This document shows positions 18,970-26,901 of a DNA stretch of 64,000 bases, in pieces. The stretch lies in contig NZ_CAKKNS010000004.1 of NCBI RefSeq assembly GCF_918814575.1, positions 124,001 to 188,000 of the forward strand. Reading direction: 5' to 3'. The position numbers were made by a program, and so were the translations under genes. The notes beneath the pieces are model-generated. The model had not been told where the DNA came from and made no database searches. It saw only the letters and a program-made list of their open reading frames with translations. Every line of letters begins with the position of its first letter. Within the stretch, counting starts at the first letter, position 1. The DNA is from Periweissella fabaria (GTDB lineage Bacteria > Bacillota > Bacilli > Lactobacillales > Lactobacillaceae).

Positions 18970-19722
18970 TTATTTTACTCGTGGTTCCCCATCAGGTCCC
19001 TTCGACCATTGATAATAAGCGTAAACTGCATTAAATAGTAAGGCAAATTGTAACGCCACTTGTGAGACATTGTCCCCAAGTGAACCTAAGCCTGTTTGCC
19101 CATTAAATGTGCGTAAAGCTAAAATAGTCCAATAAATTGACCCTGCTCCATTGACAACAATCCATAACGCCCAATTTTCTTGGAATTTAAAAATGAACAA
19201 TACTTGGGCAATGAAACTCACCACAAAATTAATTGAATCCAAGTATGGTAATTGGCCATGTAGATGGGCTAAAACAACCCAGCCGGCAATCCAGGCCAAC
19301 ACCGAAATTCCGGCAATCACCCCGCGCATTGCGCTACTAAAATAACGGATTTTGTGATTAATAATCCAAAAATACCAGCCAACCGGTTGCGAAAGCACAT
19401 AGAAAATATCAATCGCAAAAGAACCATAAGCATGGGTTGTCAGCGCAATATAGCCCATCGCAATGTATTGCAAAACCCCGAAAACAAAGGTTACATTACG
19501 ATTTTTCATTCCATATACCAGACACAACACACCAAAGACTCCTGAAGCAATCCCCATTAAAGAACTTGGAATCCATAAGTACGCTGCAAATTGTAGTAGC
19601 ACTAAGCAAATAGTATAAAAAATTTCAAATGGCTTCCAATTAGTAAACAGTTGCGTGTACCACCATCCATGATGACCACTACTACCAACAGCCCCACTAT
19701 CTGTCTGTAATTTCCTCATCAC
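18970..19722 (-). CDS. pnuC: Nicotinamide riboside transporter PnuC
   Basis: An integral membrane transporter importing nicotinamide riboside for NAD synthesis. The 250 residues hold about seven membrane helices and the PnuC hallmark QPVGWYFW (about 136-143), plus the conserved Trp/Asn-rich C-terminal half (NWALWIVVNGAGSIYW). Pairing with a pyridine-nucleotide-dependent flavoprotein 49 nt downstream fits a cofactor theme. A leader of more than 150 nt upstream may carry regulation. Confidence 0.9.
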   Translation of the reverse strand: MMRKLQTDSGAVGSSGHHGWWYTQLFTNWKPFEIFYTICLVLLQFAAYLWIPSSLMGIASGVFGVLCLVYGMKNRNVTFVFGVLQYIAMGYIALTTHAYGSFAIDIFYVLSQPVGWYFWIINHKIRYFSSAMRGVIAGISVLAWIAGWVVLAHLHGQLPYLDSINFVVSFIAQVLFIFKFQENWALWIVVNGAGSIYWTILALRTFNGQTGLGSLGDNVSQVALQFALLFNAVYAYYQWSKGPDGEPRVK

Positions 19723-19881
19723 ATCATCCCCTCTAAATGTAAAATTTAAACTTGTAGCTTAATTTTACCACCACTTAATTTTTTTCATGCCTTTGTGAAC
19801 TTGTACTAATACCTCGCCTATATTCACCATATTACAAACGACATAGATTCAGACTTCAAAAACAGATCTAACATCCAAACC
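19723..19881 (-). other. pnuC leader region, possible regulatory RNA
   Basis: No gene is visible. On the minus strand, GTGAA (near 19834) and TTCAC (near 19798) could pair across a loop containing GGCGAGGTATTAGTACAAG. pnuC genes of Lactobacillales are known targets of the NAD+-II riboswitch, but I could not match its conserved nucleotides with confidence, so this is only a candidate leader. Confidence 0.25.
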
Positions 19882-19918
19882 AAAAAACCTGACCGAATTT
19901 TTTATCCAGTCAGGTTTT
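19882..19918 (-). terminator. Terminator of the folate operon
   Basis: AAAACCTGAC / GTCAGGTTTT with a 15-nt loop and a T-run on the minus strand, about 70 nt after the folP stop. Confidence 0.8.
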
Positions 19919-19989
19919 GCTAATTTTATCCTATCTATGAACCATCTTTAGTCACACACTTATTTACGGCATCTTAAAGCGGATCGTTA

Positions 19990-21132
19990 TTAACCTAACC
20001 AGTACCCACTTGCAATAGTATCTAGTAATGTAACCAATTGGCGGGTTTCTGCAACGTCATGGACCCGTAAAATTCGGCCCCCACGAACATACATTAGCGC
20101 TTCAGCAACCAGTGTCATTGGTAAGCGGTCTTCTTTAGCTAACCCCAGTAAATTACCCAAGTAGCCTTTCCGTGATATTGCAATCATCATTGGTCGTTTA
20201 AAATCGTTAAATGCATCGACATTTAACATCATGCCATAATCTTGCACGCCATGGGGAACTTTTGAATAACCGATTCCTTGGTCTAATGCAATCCGTTCAT
20301 ACGCAATGCCGGCGTTCGTTAATAAGGCCAAATTATCAGCAAAGGCTGCGTGCATTTCGGGTGTTAATTCAGTAATATCTTTGTTACGTGCATTCAACAT
20401 CGTCAAGAGACCGACATTACTATTAGCCAATAACGTTAATTTAGCCGGATCGTCTTCAAAACTATTAACATCATTAATAATATCGACCCCCGCCGCAATG
20501 GCTGCTTCCATGACCGGCAACTTATATGTATCAATGGCAATTACAACATCTGGGTACCGCTGCCGAATCGCTTTAATATATGGAATTGTCCGTTCAATTT
20601 CCACTTCTGGTGTCACTTCGGCATAGCCTGGCCGGGTCGTTTGACCATTAACTTCAATGACATCTGCCCCCGCAGCCACCATTTCAGCAACATGTTCGAG
20701 TACAGCTGCTTCAGTCTGGTACTTACCACCATCAAAAAATGAATCCGGTGTGATATTCATAATCGCATAAATCAACGCCTTATTACTTAAATCAAACCGG
20801 CGATTTTTGACTTGCCAGATTAAGGCAAATTGTTCATTAATTAAGCTAAGCTGTGTGGTAATTTCAGGATCAGCACCAAACCACCCATCCCAATTATTAG
20901 TTAATAATCGTAACGCCGGTAAGGTCAATAATACTTGGGCGTGGGTATCTTCAGCAAACCACAAGCCATCTAATTGCGCTACTCGATGCGCTAGCTTATT
21001 TAAGCTATCAGGCTTCATTTCACTAAACTCAAGGGCAATTAAGCGCTGTTTTTTGATTATTTGTAACAAAGATTTGCTTGTAAAATCATTACGTTGCGTT
21101 AATAAGGTGGTAATATCTTGTACAACTGCCAT
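19990..21132 (-). CDS. folP: Dihydropteroate synthase
   Basis: Condenses 7,8-dihydropterin pyrophosphate with p-aminobenzoate to dihydropteroate. The 380 residues contain the pterin-binding core: IMNITPDSFFDGG (about 127-139), EVNGQTTRPG (about 163-172), AIDTYK, INDVNSF and a C-terminal RVHDVAET. The first 115 or so residues are an extra N-terminal domain found in lactobacillal FolP, making it about 100 longer than the E. coli enzyme. It directly abuts rdgB and is the last gene of the operon. Confidence 0.94.
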   Translation of the reverse strand: MAVVQDITTLLTQRNDFTSKSLLQIIKKQRLIALEFSEMKPDSLNKLAHRVAQLDGLWFAEDTHAQVLLTLPALRLLTNNWDGWFGADPEITTQLSLINEQFALIWQVKNRRFDLSNKALIYAIMNITPDSFFDGGKYQTEAAVLEHVAEMVAAGADVIEVNGQTTRPGYAEVTPEVEIERTIPYIKAIRQRYPDVVIAIDTYKLPVMEAAIAAGVDIINDVNSFEDDPAKLTLLANSNVGLLTMLNARNKDITELTPEMHAAFADNLALLTNAGIAYERIALDQGIGYSKVPHGVQDYGMMLNVDAFNDFKRPMMIAISRKGYLGNLLGLAKEDRLPMTLVAEALMYVRGGRILRVHDVAETRQLVTLLDTIASGYWLG

Positions 21133-21723
21133 TTATTGATCACTCTCCATTAATAATTTTTGTTGTAAGGCTCTTGCAGCTTGGCCGCGATGTGTTTGCG
21201 GTAATCGACGAGCAGTGGGCATTTCAGCGAATGTTTGCGCTTGCGCAACTGGTTGAAAAAGCTTATCAAAACCCGTTGAAAGTTGGCCTCGCGGAGTTGT
21301 TACAATCTGGCCACTAACAACCCCCATACTGGTTATCGTTGCCATATTAGGACGCGCAGCCGCCAGCCAAGTAACCATTTGGGCATCACGGTGTGTTACG
21401 TTAGCTAAACGGGCCAACACCGCATCATTCATACTCAATCGACTGGTTTGCAAATCTCGGTTGGTCGTCACCCCAAGTTGGTCGGTTAACGCTACTAATT
21501 CTAGGCCACTATCATCGGCAATGACTGGCTGTTGTAACAAATTAGCTAAAAATTCAGCTTTAGCTTGGGCGTTAGCTTGATAACTGATTGTGCCTTCCGT
21601 TGGAAAGGTAACTGGGGCAAATTTAGTTGTATAACCAACCGCCGTAATCCCAGCCATTGCTAAACAAGCCTGTAAATCAGCTGTCTTATACGGGTTATTT
21701 GATGCAATTAACCATGTCGTCAT
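21133..21723 (-). CDS. rdgB: XTP/dITP diphosphatase (RdgB/HAM1 family)
   Basis: Hydrolyses non-canonical purine nucleoside triphosphates (XTP, dITP). The 196 residues show the family elements SNNPYKTADL (about 8-17), YQANAQAKAEFL, ADDSGLEL (about 69-76) and STGFDKLFQPVAQAQTFAEM, though the first motif deviates from the usual TxNxxK form. In lactobacilli this gene is regularly embedded in the folate operon. A role on dihydroneopterin triphosphate has been suggested for such genes but is not proven. Its ATG overlaps the original folE stop as TAATG, so its translation is probably coupled to full-length folE. Confidence 0.85.
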   Translation of the reverse strand: MTTWLIASNNPYKTADLQACLAMAGITAVGYTTKFAPVTFPTEGTISYQANAQAKAEFLANLLQQPVIADDSGLELVALTDQLGVTTNRDLQTSRLSMNDAVLARLANVTHRDAQMVTWLAAARPNMATITSMGVVSGQIVTTPRGQLSTGFDKLFQPVAQAQTFAEMPTARRLPQTHRGQAARALQQKLLMESDQ

Positions 21724-22292
21724 TATTTCACAGTCCGTTGGAGAAATTCTCGCTTCAATTCTTTATCGTCAGTAAATGAACCTAAGTAATAACTCGTATC
21801 AGTCATCACACCTGGTTTTTCAACCCCCCGCATTTCAACTCACATATGCCGGGCTGAAATTGATACCGCTACCCCACGGGGATCAAGAATCCGCGTCAAT
21901 TCACGCGCAATGTTGACCGTCATCCGTTCTTGAACATTGGGCCGCTTTGCACAATAATCCACCAAGCGCGGAATTTTACTCAAACCAATCACGTGGTTGT
22001 CACCTGGAACATAGGCTACATCAACCGTGCCATAAAACGGTAACAAATGATGCTCACACATTGAGTAAAATGGGATATCTTTTAACAAGACCATTTCCGT
22101 TGTTTCATCCACCGGAAAGACTTTATAGTTATCAAATTCAGGGGCCGTAACTGATGCAAAAACTTCACCATACATCTTAGCCACACGGGCGGGGGTTTCT
22201 TGTAATCCTTCCCGTTCCGGATCCTCACCAATCGCTTCTAAAATCATCTTTACTGCATTTTGTATCTTTTCTTGGTTTTTTGTATCAATCAT
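21723..22292 (-). pseudogene. folE: GTP cyclohydrolase I with in-frame TGA at the zinc-ligand Cys codon
   Basis: FolE makes dihydroneopterin triphosphate from GTP, the first step of folate synthesis. Codons 1-150 give a normal N-terminal and catalytic region including SMCEHHLLPF (Cys79 and His82, zinc ligands). Codon 151 is TGA (21842-21840), where the family has the third zinc ligand, Cys, in HMCxxMRG. After it the frame stays open for 38 codons with the expected sequence (VEMRGVEKPG ... KREFLQRTVK) and a TAA overlapping the rdgB ATG. Read through, the product is 189 aa, a normal length. As written, translation ends at 21840 (150 aa) without zinc binding. A nonsense mutation, a sequencing error and recoding are all possible. 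Confidence 0.85.
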
Positions 22293-22788
22293 TAGTAATA
22301 ACCAACTCTCCTACTTTATTAATCCAACTTTTATCAAGCTGCTGCTCAAGGGCTGCTTCAACTTGTGCTAAAACAAGCGGATCATTTTGGGCAATTTCTT
22401 GTACTGGTAATAAAACAAAATTACGTTCCGCCGCATGCGGATGCGGCACTTGTAAATCTGGTAAATCAAGGACACGTGCCCCCCAGTAGACAATATCTAA
22501 ATCAATTGTGCGTGGGCCCCAGTGAATCAACCGTTCACGATGTAAAGTTTGTTCAACATTATGTAAGGCCGCTAACAAAGCCAGTGGTGTTAAAGTGGTG
22601 GTCACGGCCACGGCAATATTGTTGAAATTAGCCTGATCACGGTTCCCCCAAGGCTCTGTTTCATAAATTGCGGACACTGCCGTAATTTGAATATCAGGAT
22701 GTGCTTGTAAAGCCAATACCGCCGCCTTTAAATTGGCCACGCTATCACCAATATTACCCCCAATACTAAGATATACGTGTTCAGTCAT
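22285..22788 (-). CDS. folK: 2-amino-4-hydroxy-6-hydroxymethyldihydropteridine diphosphokinase
   Basis: HPPK transfers pyrophosphate from ATP to 6-hydroxymethyl-dihydropterin. The 167 residues begin VYLSIGGNIGDSVANL (about 4-19) and carry WGPRTIDLDIVYWG (about 88-101) and VPHPHAAERNFVLLPV (about 111-126), the complete HPPK signature. The start was placed at the ATG that overlaps the folB stop by 8 nt (ATGACTGA); an in-frame start at 22845 lies deep inside folB and is unlikely. The stop overlaps the folE start by 8 nt. Confidence 0.93.
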   Translation of the reverse strand: MTEHVYLSIGGNIGDSVANLKAAVLALQAHPDIQITAVSAIYETEPWGNRDQANFNNIAVAVTTTLTPLALLAALHNVEQTLHRERLIHWGPRTIDLDIVYWGARVLDLPDLQVPHPHAAERNFVLLPVQEIAQNDPLVLAQVEAALEQQLDKSWINKVGELVITND

Positions 22789-23146
22789 TTTGCGTACCTG
22801 ACACTTCAATCTCAACATCATCAAAAATGCCCGGCATTGGTACACTAAACTTGCGAATTTTTAACGTGATTTGTGGTGCGGTGGGATAGTTATGTAATAA
22901 CGTAGCTAGTAATTCATTAGCTAATGATTCAATTAATTGATATGCATGCGTGTGGACAAATTTATCAATATCCGCCCGCACATCCGCATAACTAATTGTT
23001 GTTGCTAAATCGTCATTATGCACCGCTGTTTCAATTGGATAATTTAACTCAACGTCAATCGCAATTTGTTGTCCATTTTTGCGTTCTTCAGGCAACACCC
23101 CATTAAAAGTATGAAAACGTAGATTGTGAATTCGAATAGCACCCAT
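22781..23146 (-). CDS. folB: Dihydroneopterin aldolase
   Basis: Converts dihydroneopterin to 6-hydroxymethyl-dihydropterin and glycolaldehyde. The 121 residues start MGAIRIHNLRFHTFNGVLPEE and include ISYADV and LIESLANELL, with Glu in GVLPEE and Lys in LKIRKFSVP as expected active-site residues. The ATG at 23146 has GGAGG 9 nt upstream; a TTG 15 nt earlier is inside the ribosome-binding region. It is the first gene of folB-folK-folE-rdgB-folP, all overlapping or abutting. Confidence 0.93.
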   Translation of the reverse strand: MGAIRIHNLRFHTFNGVLPEERKNGQQIAIDVELNYPIETAVHNDDLATTISYADVRADIDKFVHTHAYQLIESLANELLATLLHNYPTAPQITLKIRKFSVPMPGIFDDVEIEVSGTQND

Positions 23147-23185
23147 TTGTGTAGCCTCCAATTTTTTATTAGTCTATAAGTTTAA

Positions 23186-23194
23186 ATTATACCA
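23186..23194 (-). promoter_or_regulatory. Extended -10 promoter of the folate operon
   Basis: The minus strand reads TGGTATAAT, a consensus TATAAT with the extended TGn element, about 40 nt upstream of the folB start. No good -35 lies at 17 nt. Confidence 0.55.
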
Positions 23195-23269
23195 AAATTA
23201 CCGTCTTTTAATAATTACAACCGGATAAATTTTACTATTTCTAGGCAAAAAGTTCGTATCTTGTGTAAA

Positions 23270-23312
23270 AAAACTACCCTTGAAAAGATTACACCTTTCA
23301 AGGGTAGTTTCG
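23270..23312 (-). terminator. Terminator of the fructokinase operon
   Basis: A 15-bp stem (AAACTACCCTTGAAA / TTTCAAGGGTAGTTT) followed on the minus strand by seven T, about 37 nt after the VOC gene stop. Confidence 0.9.
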
Positions 23313-23348
23313 CATTTTTATTTTAAGAAGCGGTGCTTAATTTAGACC

Positions 23349-23744
23349 TTACTTGGTGAGAATCTGGCAAAATTCAATCACTTCATGGTTTGGTCCTAAA
23401 ATATTGAAGTACTTAATACCGTGAGCCCAAAATGAAGGAATACTTTGAACCTCATGGTCAATCAATTCAAGACCTTGTGCTTGAGCAGCCGCAAAAGTTG
23501 CTTCAATGTTAGTTGTATCAAGGGAAAGGTGATTAATTGCGCCGTTTGTCTTAGTAACAGCATCCCCAGTCCATGATTCAATCACGACATTGTCTAATTT
23601 CATAAAGACACATTGATTTTCACCATTAGGGAACAAACCCGCTTGTGTAAAGCCTAATGATTCATAAAAGGCAATCGTACCTGCTAAATCATCGGTAGGG
23701 ATTCCAATGTGTTGAATTCCAGTTACATATTCATTAATTGCCAT
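23349..23744 (-). CDS. VOC family protein (glyoxalase-like)
   Basis: A 131-residue single-subunit vicinal oxygen chelate fold. GIQHIGIPTDDLAGTIAFYESLGF (split between helix and strand, about 10-33) and NHLSLDTTNIEATFAAAQ (about 71-88) mark the two beta-alpha-beta-beta-beta modules. Glu in VIEFC near the C-terminus fits a metal ligand. The start with AAGGA nearby was preferred to an ATG at 23765 that has no ribosome-binding site. It is last in the fructokinase-dehydrogenase-membrane protein operon; it may act on a sugar-derived compound, but the substrate is unknown. Confidence 0.8.
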   Translation of the reverse strand: MAINEYVTGIQHIGIPTDDLAGTIAFYESLGFTQAGLFPNGENQCVFMKLDNVVIESWTGDAVTKTNGAINHLSLDTTNIEATFAAAQAQGLELIDHEVQSIPSFWAHGIKYFNILGPNHEVIEFCQILTK

Positions 23745-23768
23745 GTCCTTATTCCTACTTTCCATTAC

Positions 23769-24521
23769 TTAATTAGTTTCAATTGCTTGGTGTTTAAGGG
23801 TTGGAAAGACCCATTTATCAGCAAATCCGGTAATCCCCCCTTGGAACAGAAAGGCAAAAATGGTGCCTAAACCAAAGTTTGTAAATGAGCGCGTAATTAC
23901 TAATGCAATTACGGCCAAAATTGTTGGTGGAATGTATGACGCCCACATTGCTTGTGCAGCGTGACCACCAAAATACTTAAAGCGTAAAATTTGCATCAAA
24001 TCATCAGCGGGGTGCAATACCAGATTAACCCGTTGATAAATCGAAATTGCCACACCGATACATCCAACACCCACGAAATTCAAGATGATATACAAGGCAA
24101 TCATCCCTGGCGTACGAGCTTCAGGCAAGCCAGCAAATACTTGGGGATATGCTCCCAAGAAAAAATCAGAGAAGAATTGAATCAAAGCCGAGAAAGGCAA
24201 CATGAAGGCAATATTTCCTAAGGCTTTCTTCCATGAGAAGTGCCCCATTAAAATCGCATTCAAAATAATCGTCAAAATCCCTACTGATAAGAATGCCCAA
24301 AACAAATTAAAGTTAATTGCATTGGCAAAGTTTGCCGTTGCCGCAGTCCAATACGCTGACCCAAGAAATCCCGGGTGAATTTTTGTACTAGTTACTAGCG
24401 TTAACACATTACCGACGGAATTGATCACTAATGAAATTACAAAAAAGGCTAATGATTTCGCCATCGATATTGTCCGTGGTGTCGTTGTCATGTGCTTAGT
24501 TGCTGTATGATTGATATCCAT
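23769..24521 (-). CDS. Multi-span membrane protein, possibly YczE/YitT-like
   Basis: A 250-residue hydrophobic protein with about five to six membrane helices (first about 22-44) and conserved-looking loops PFSALIQFFSDFFLG and LHPADDLMQILRFK. The latter resembles the P..D.. segment in YczE/YitT-type membrane proteins, but assignment is tentative. Its ATG overlaps the stop of the dehydrogenase gene (TAATG), so it is translationally coupled. In this operon it could move the polyol or sugar handled by the neighbouring enzymes; this is inference from context. Confidence 0.6.
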   Translation of the reverse strand: MDINHTATKHMTTTPRTISMAKSLAFFVISLVINSVGNVLTLVTSTKIHPGFLGSAYWTAATANFANAINFNLFWAFLSVGILTIILNAILMGHFSWKKALGNIAFMLPFSALIQFFSDFFLGAYPQVFAGLPEARTPGMIALYIILNFVGVGCIGVAISIYQRVNLVLHPADDLMQILRFKYFGGHAAQAMWASYIPPTILAVIALVITRSFTNFGLGTIFAFLFQGGITGFADKWVFPTLKHQAIETN

Positions 24522-25522
24522 TATTCACCTACTTTAACAACTGCTTTACTTACCCCTTTAATTTCACCTTCCAAGTATTGCGTTACTTCCGCTAATGTTG
24601 GTTCGTGACTGATTAATGGTAAAACATCTAATTTACCAGTAGCCAATAAGGCAATTGAGTCCTCAAAGGTATCTGGATTAATAAATGAACCTTGAATAGT
24701 TAATTGTTTTTGGAAGACTTCATAAGTATTCATCTTAAATGTTTGGTCTGGTTTACCAACCCCAAACATCAACACTTGAGCACCTTTAACAGTTGCTTCA
24801 ATGGCTTGTTCTTGGGTTTGAGGTAAACCAACCGCTTCAATGACAATGTCATATTCAGCAGGAATACTTTCTTTGGTGGTGTTAATTGTCTTGTTAACAC
24901 CAAAGTGTTCCTTATTAAAAGCTAACTTATCATCAAAAATACCTGCTAAATCAACACTTGCCACCCCATAGGCTTGTAAGATTTGTACAAATAATTGGCC
25001 CATAAAGCCATCCCCAATTACCAATGCTTTTTGCGATTGGTTTAGTTTCAACATTTTAATTCCGTGAACAGCACATGAAATAGGTTCAATGGCTGCTGCT
25101 GCTTTCAAATCAACATTTGCCGGAACAGTGTAAACTTGAGCTGCAGGTGCGGTAAAGAATTCTTCCAAGCCCCCATTACGAGTTACCCCAACAGCTGATA
25201 AGTTGTCACAAAGTTCCTTACGACCTGTCCGGCAGTATTCACATTGGCCACAATAAATATTAGGGTCAACACTAACATGATCGCCTACCTTAACATTGGT
25301 AACTCCTTCACCAATTGCCGCCACAATCCCTGAGTTTTCGTGTCCCAAGACGATTGGTGGTACGGCCGGTGCTGAACCAGGTAGGCCATTATATAGTGCA
25401 TGGTCAGTTCCGCAAATCCCAGCATACTTAGTTTCAACTAAAACTTCACCAGCTTGTGGTGTTGGTTTTGTAACTTCTTGAATTTCCATCTTCTTGATAT
25501 CTGTTAATACTAAAGCTTTCAT
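24521..25522 (-). CDS. Zinc-dependent alcohol/polyol dehydrogenase (MDR superfamily)
   Basis: A 333-residue medium-chain dehydrogenase. Catalytic-zinc ligands are in AGICGTDHALYNG (Cys about 37) and GHENSG (His about 62, Glu about 63). The structural-zinc loop CGQCEYCRTGRKELC (about 91-105) is complete, and VIGDGFMGQLFVQI is the cofactor-binding turn. The family includes sorbitol, L-iditol and threonine dehydrogenases. With a fructokinase just upstream, oxidation of a polyol to a ketose that is then phosphorylated is plausible. GGGAGAG precedes the chosen ATG; the ATG at 25537 overlaps that Shine-Dalgarno. Confidence 0.85.
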   Translation of the reverse strand: MKALVLTDIKKMEIQEVTKPTPQAGEVLVETKYAGICGTDHALYNGLPGSAPAVPPIVLGHENSGIVAAIGEGVTNVKVGDHVSVDPNIYCGQCEYCRTGRKELCDNLSAVGVTRNGGLEEFFTAPAAQVYTVPANVDLKAAAAIEPISCAVHGIKMLKLNQSQKALVIGDGFMGQLFVQILQAYGVASVDLAGIFDDKLAFNKEHFGVNKTINTTKESIPAEYDIVIEAVGLPQTQEQAIEATVKGAQVLMFGVGKPDQTFKMNTYEVFQKQLTIQGSFINPDTFEDSIALLATGKLDVLPLISHEPTLAEVTQYLEGEIKGVSKAVVKVGE

Positions 25523-25583
25523 TTTGTACTCTCCCATAATTTTTTATTGTTAGACAACATTTAAAACATGCGGTTTTAAAGGG

Positions 25584-26462
25584 TTATTCTTGGTATTCCT
25601 TAAGGGCCAAAGCGTAGTCCCCGAAGGTTGCTGAACCATTTGACTTCAAGGCTGGCATCACAAGGTACCGCTTCAAGTCACCAACTTCAACATAGCCATT
25701 CATCAACTTAGTGAATTGGTCACGAATTTTGTCCAAGAATTGTTCGCTAACAACCCCACCACCAAAGACAATCTTACCTGGACGTAATGTCAAAGTAGTT
25801 TGAATAGCAGCTTGGGCAATGTAGTAGGCCATGATGTCCCAAGTAGGGTCATCCAAAGGCACTTCACGGCCAGGTTTACCTAAGCGCGCATCAAAGGTTG
25901 GTCCAGCAACAAGGCCTTCCAAACAATCACCGTGGAATGGGCAAATTCCATCAAAGTTAAGATCATCTGGGTGACGCTTAACTTTCACGTGACCCATTTC
26001 AGGGTGACCAGTTTCACCAACAAAGTGACCGTTAATCACGATACCGGCCCCAACACCAGTTCCAATTGTGTAGTAAACTAATGAATCAATCTTTTCATTA
26101 GCTAATGTAGACATGACATATTCACCGTATGCAGAACCATTCACATCGGTAGTCCAGTAAACTGGCACATTGTTGAGATGTTCTTGGATGTAACCAACAA
26201 AGTCAGTATCTGCCCAACCCTTTTTAGGGGTATTAGTTATGTAGCCGTACTTAGGTGAATTCTTACGAAGTTCAATCGGACCAAAAGATGAAATCGCAAT
26301 GGCTTTCAAATCGTCAAACTTTGAAAAGAACGCAACACATTGTGCTAATGTTTCTTCTGGGGTTGTCGTTGGGAAACTAGTCATTTCTTGGGTGCGATAA
26401 TCTTCATTACCTACCGCACAAACAAACTTAGTTCCACCTGCTTCAATACTTCCTAAAATCAA
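25584..26462 (-). CDS. scrK: ROK-family fructokinase
   Basis: Phosphorylates fructose (or a similar hexose) with ATP. The 292 residues open with GSIEAGGTKFVCAVG (about 4-18, phosphate-binding) and carry TIGTGVGAGIVING (about 129-142) and the ROK zinc-binding segment GHPEMGH ... CPFHGDCLEGL (about 149-183). Length and motifs fit the ScrK/GmuE subgroup. It is first of a four-gene operon with a cre box about 80 nt upstream, so carbon catabolite control by CcpA is likely. Confidence 0.9.
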   Translation of the reverse strand: MILGSIEAGGTKFVCAVGNEDYRTQEMTSFPTTTPEETLAQCVAFFSKFDDLKAIAISSFGPIELRKNSPKYGYITNTPKKGWADTDFVGYIQEHLNNVPVYWTTDVNGSAYGEYVMSTLANEKIDSLVYYTIGTGVGAGIVINGHFVGETGHPEMGHVKVKRHPDDLNFDGICPFHGDCLEGLVAGPTFDARLGKPGREVPLDDPTWDIMAYYIAQAAIQTTLTLRPGKIVFGGGVVSEQFLDKIRDQFTKLMNGYVEVGDLKRYLVMPALKSNGSATFGDYALALKEYQE

Positions 26463-26538
26463 AACACTGTCCTCCTAAAAAACCGTCATTTTTTTAATGT
26501 TTCATTAACAAAATAAATTGTAAGGCTAAATCGATGAA

Positions 26539-26553
26539 ATGTAAACGCTTTCT
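26539..26553 (-). promoter_or_regulatory. cre box (CcpA operator) upstream of fructokinase operon
   Basis: ATGTAAACGCTTTCT matches the consensus WTGNAANCGNWNNCW at all fixed positions. It lies about 77 nt upstream of the fructokinase start, a position consistent with catabolite repression. Confidence 0.65.
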
Positions 26554-26840
26554 AACAAGAAAAATATATTATTACATAAGTAAATAGTACATACAATTAT
26601 TCTTTAACCCCCTCTCAGCACTTTGAATGGCTCAAAAACGGCTTAAATTAGCAATTTCACTTTTACTAAAATGAAATTTTACAATCAACAAACCCAAGTA
26701 ATCCTTAAATAAAAATTCTATTTTAGTGAAAACAACTCATTTTATCGTAAAAAAACATGAAAATACGGATACCTGCCGTTAATTTATTATTAATATTTTT
26801 AATAACAAGTGCCTATGCTCCTAATATGCCTAAATAACCA

Positions 26841-26877
26841 AAAAAACAGCCCCTAAAATCCACTTTAGGGGCTGTTT
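26841..26877 (-). terminator. Terminator of the GntR regulator gene
   Basis: AAACAGCCCCTAAA / TTTAGGGGCTGTTT, a 14-bp stem with a T-run on the minus strand, 25 nt after the stop. It separates this gene from the fructokinase operon. The 26463-26840 interval otherwise holds only the operon promoter region and the cre box. Confidence 0.9.
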
Positions 26878-26901
26878 AACGTTCTATTAAATATCTTAAT
26901 G

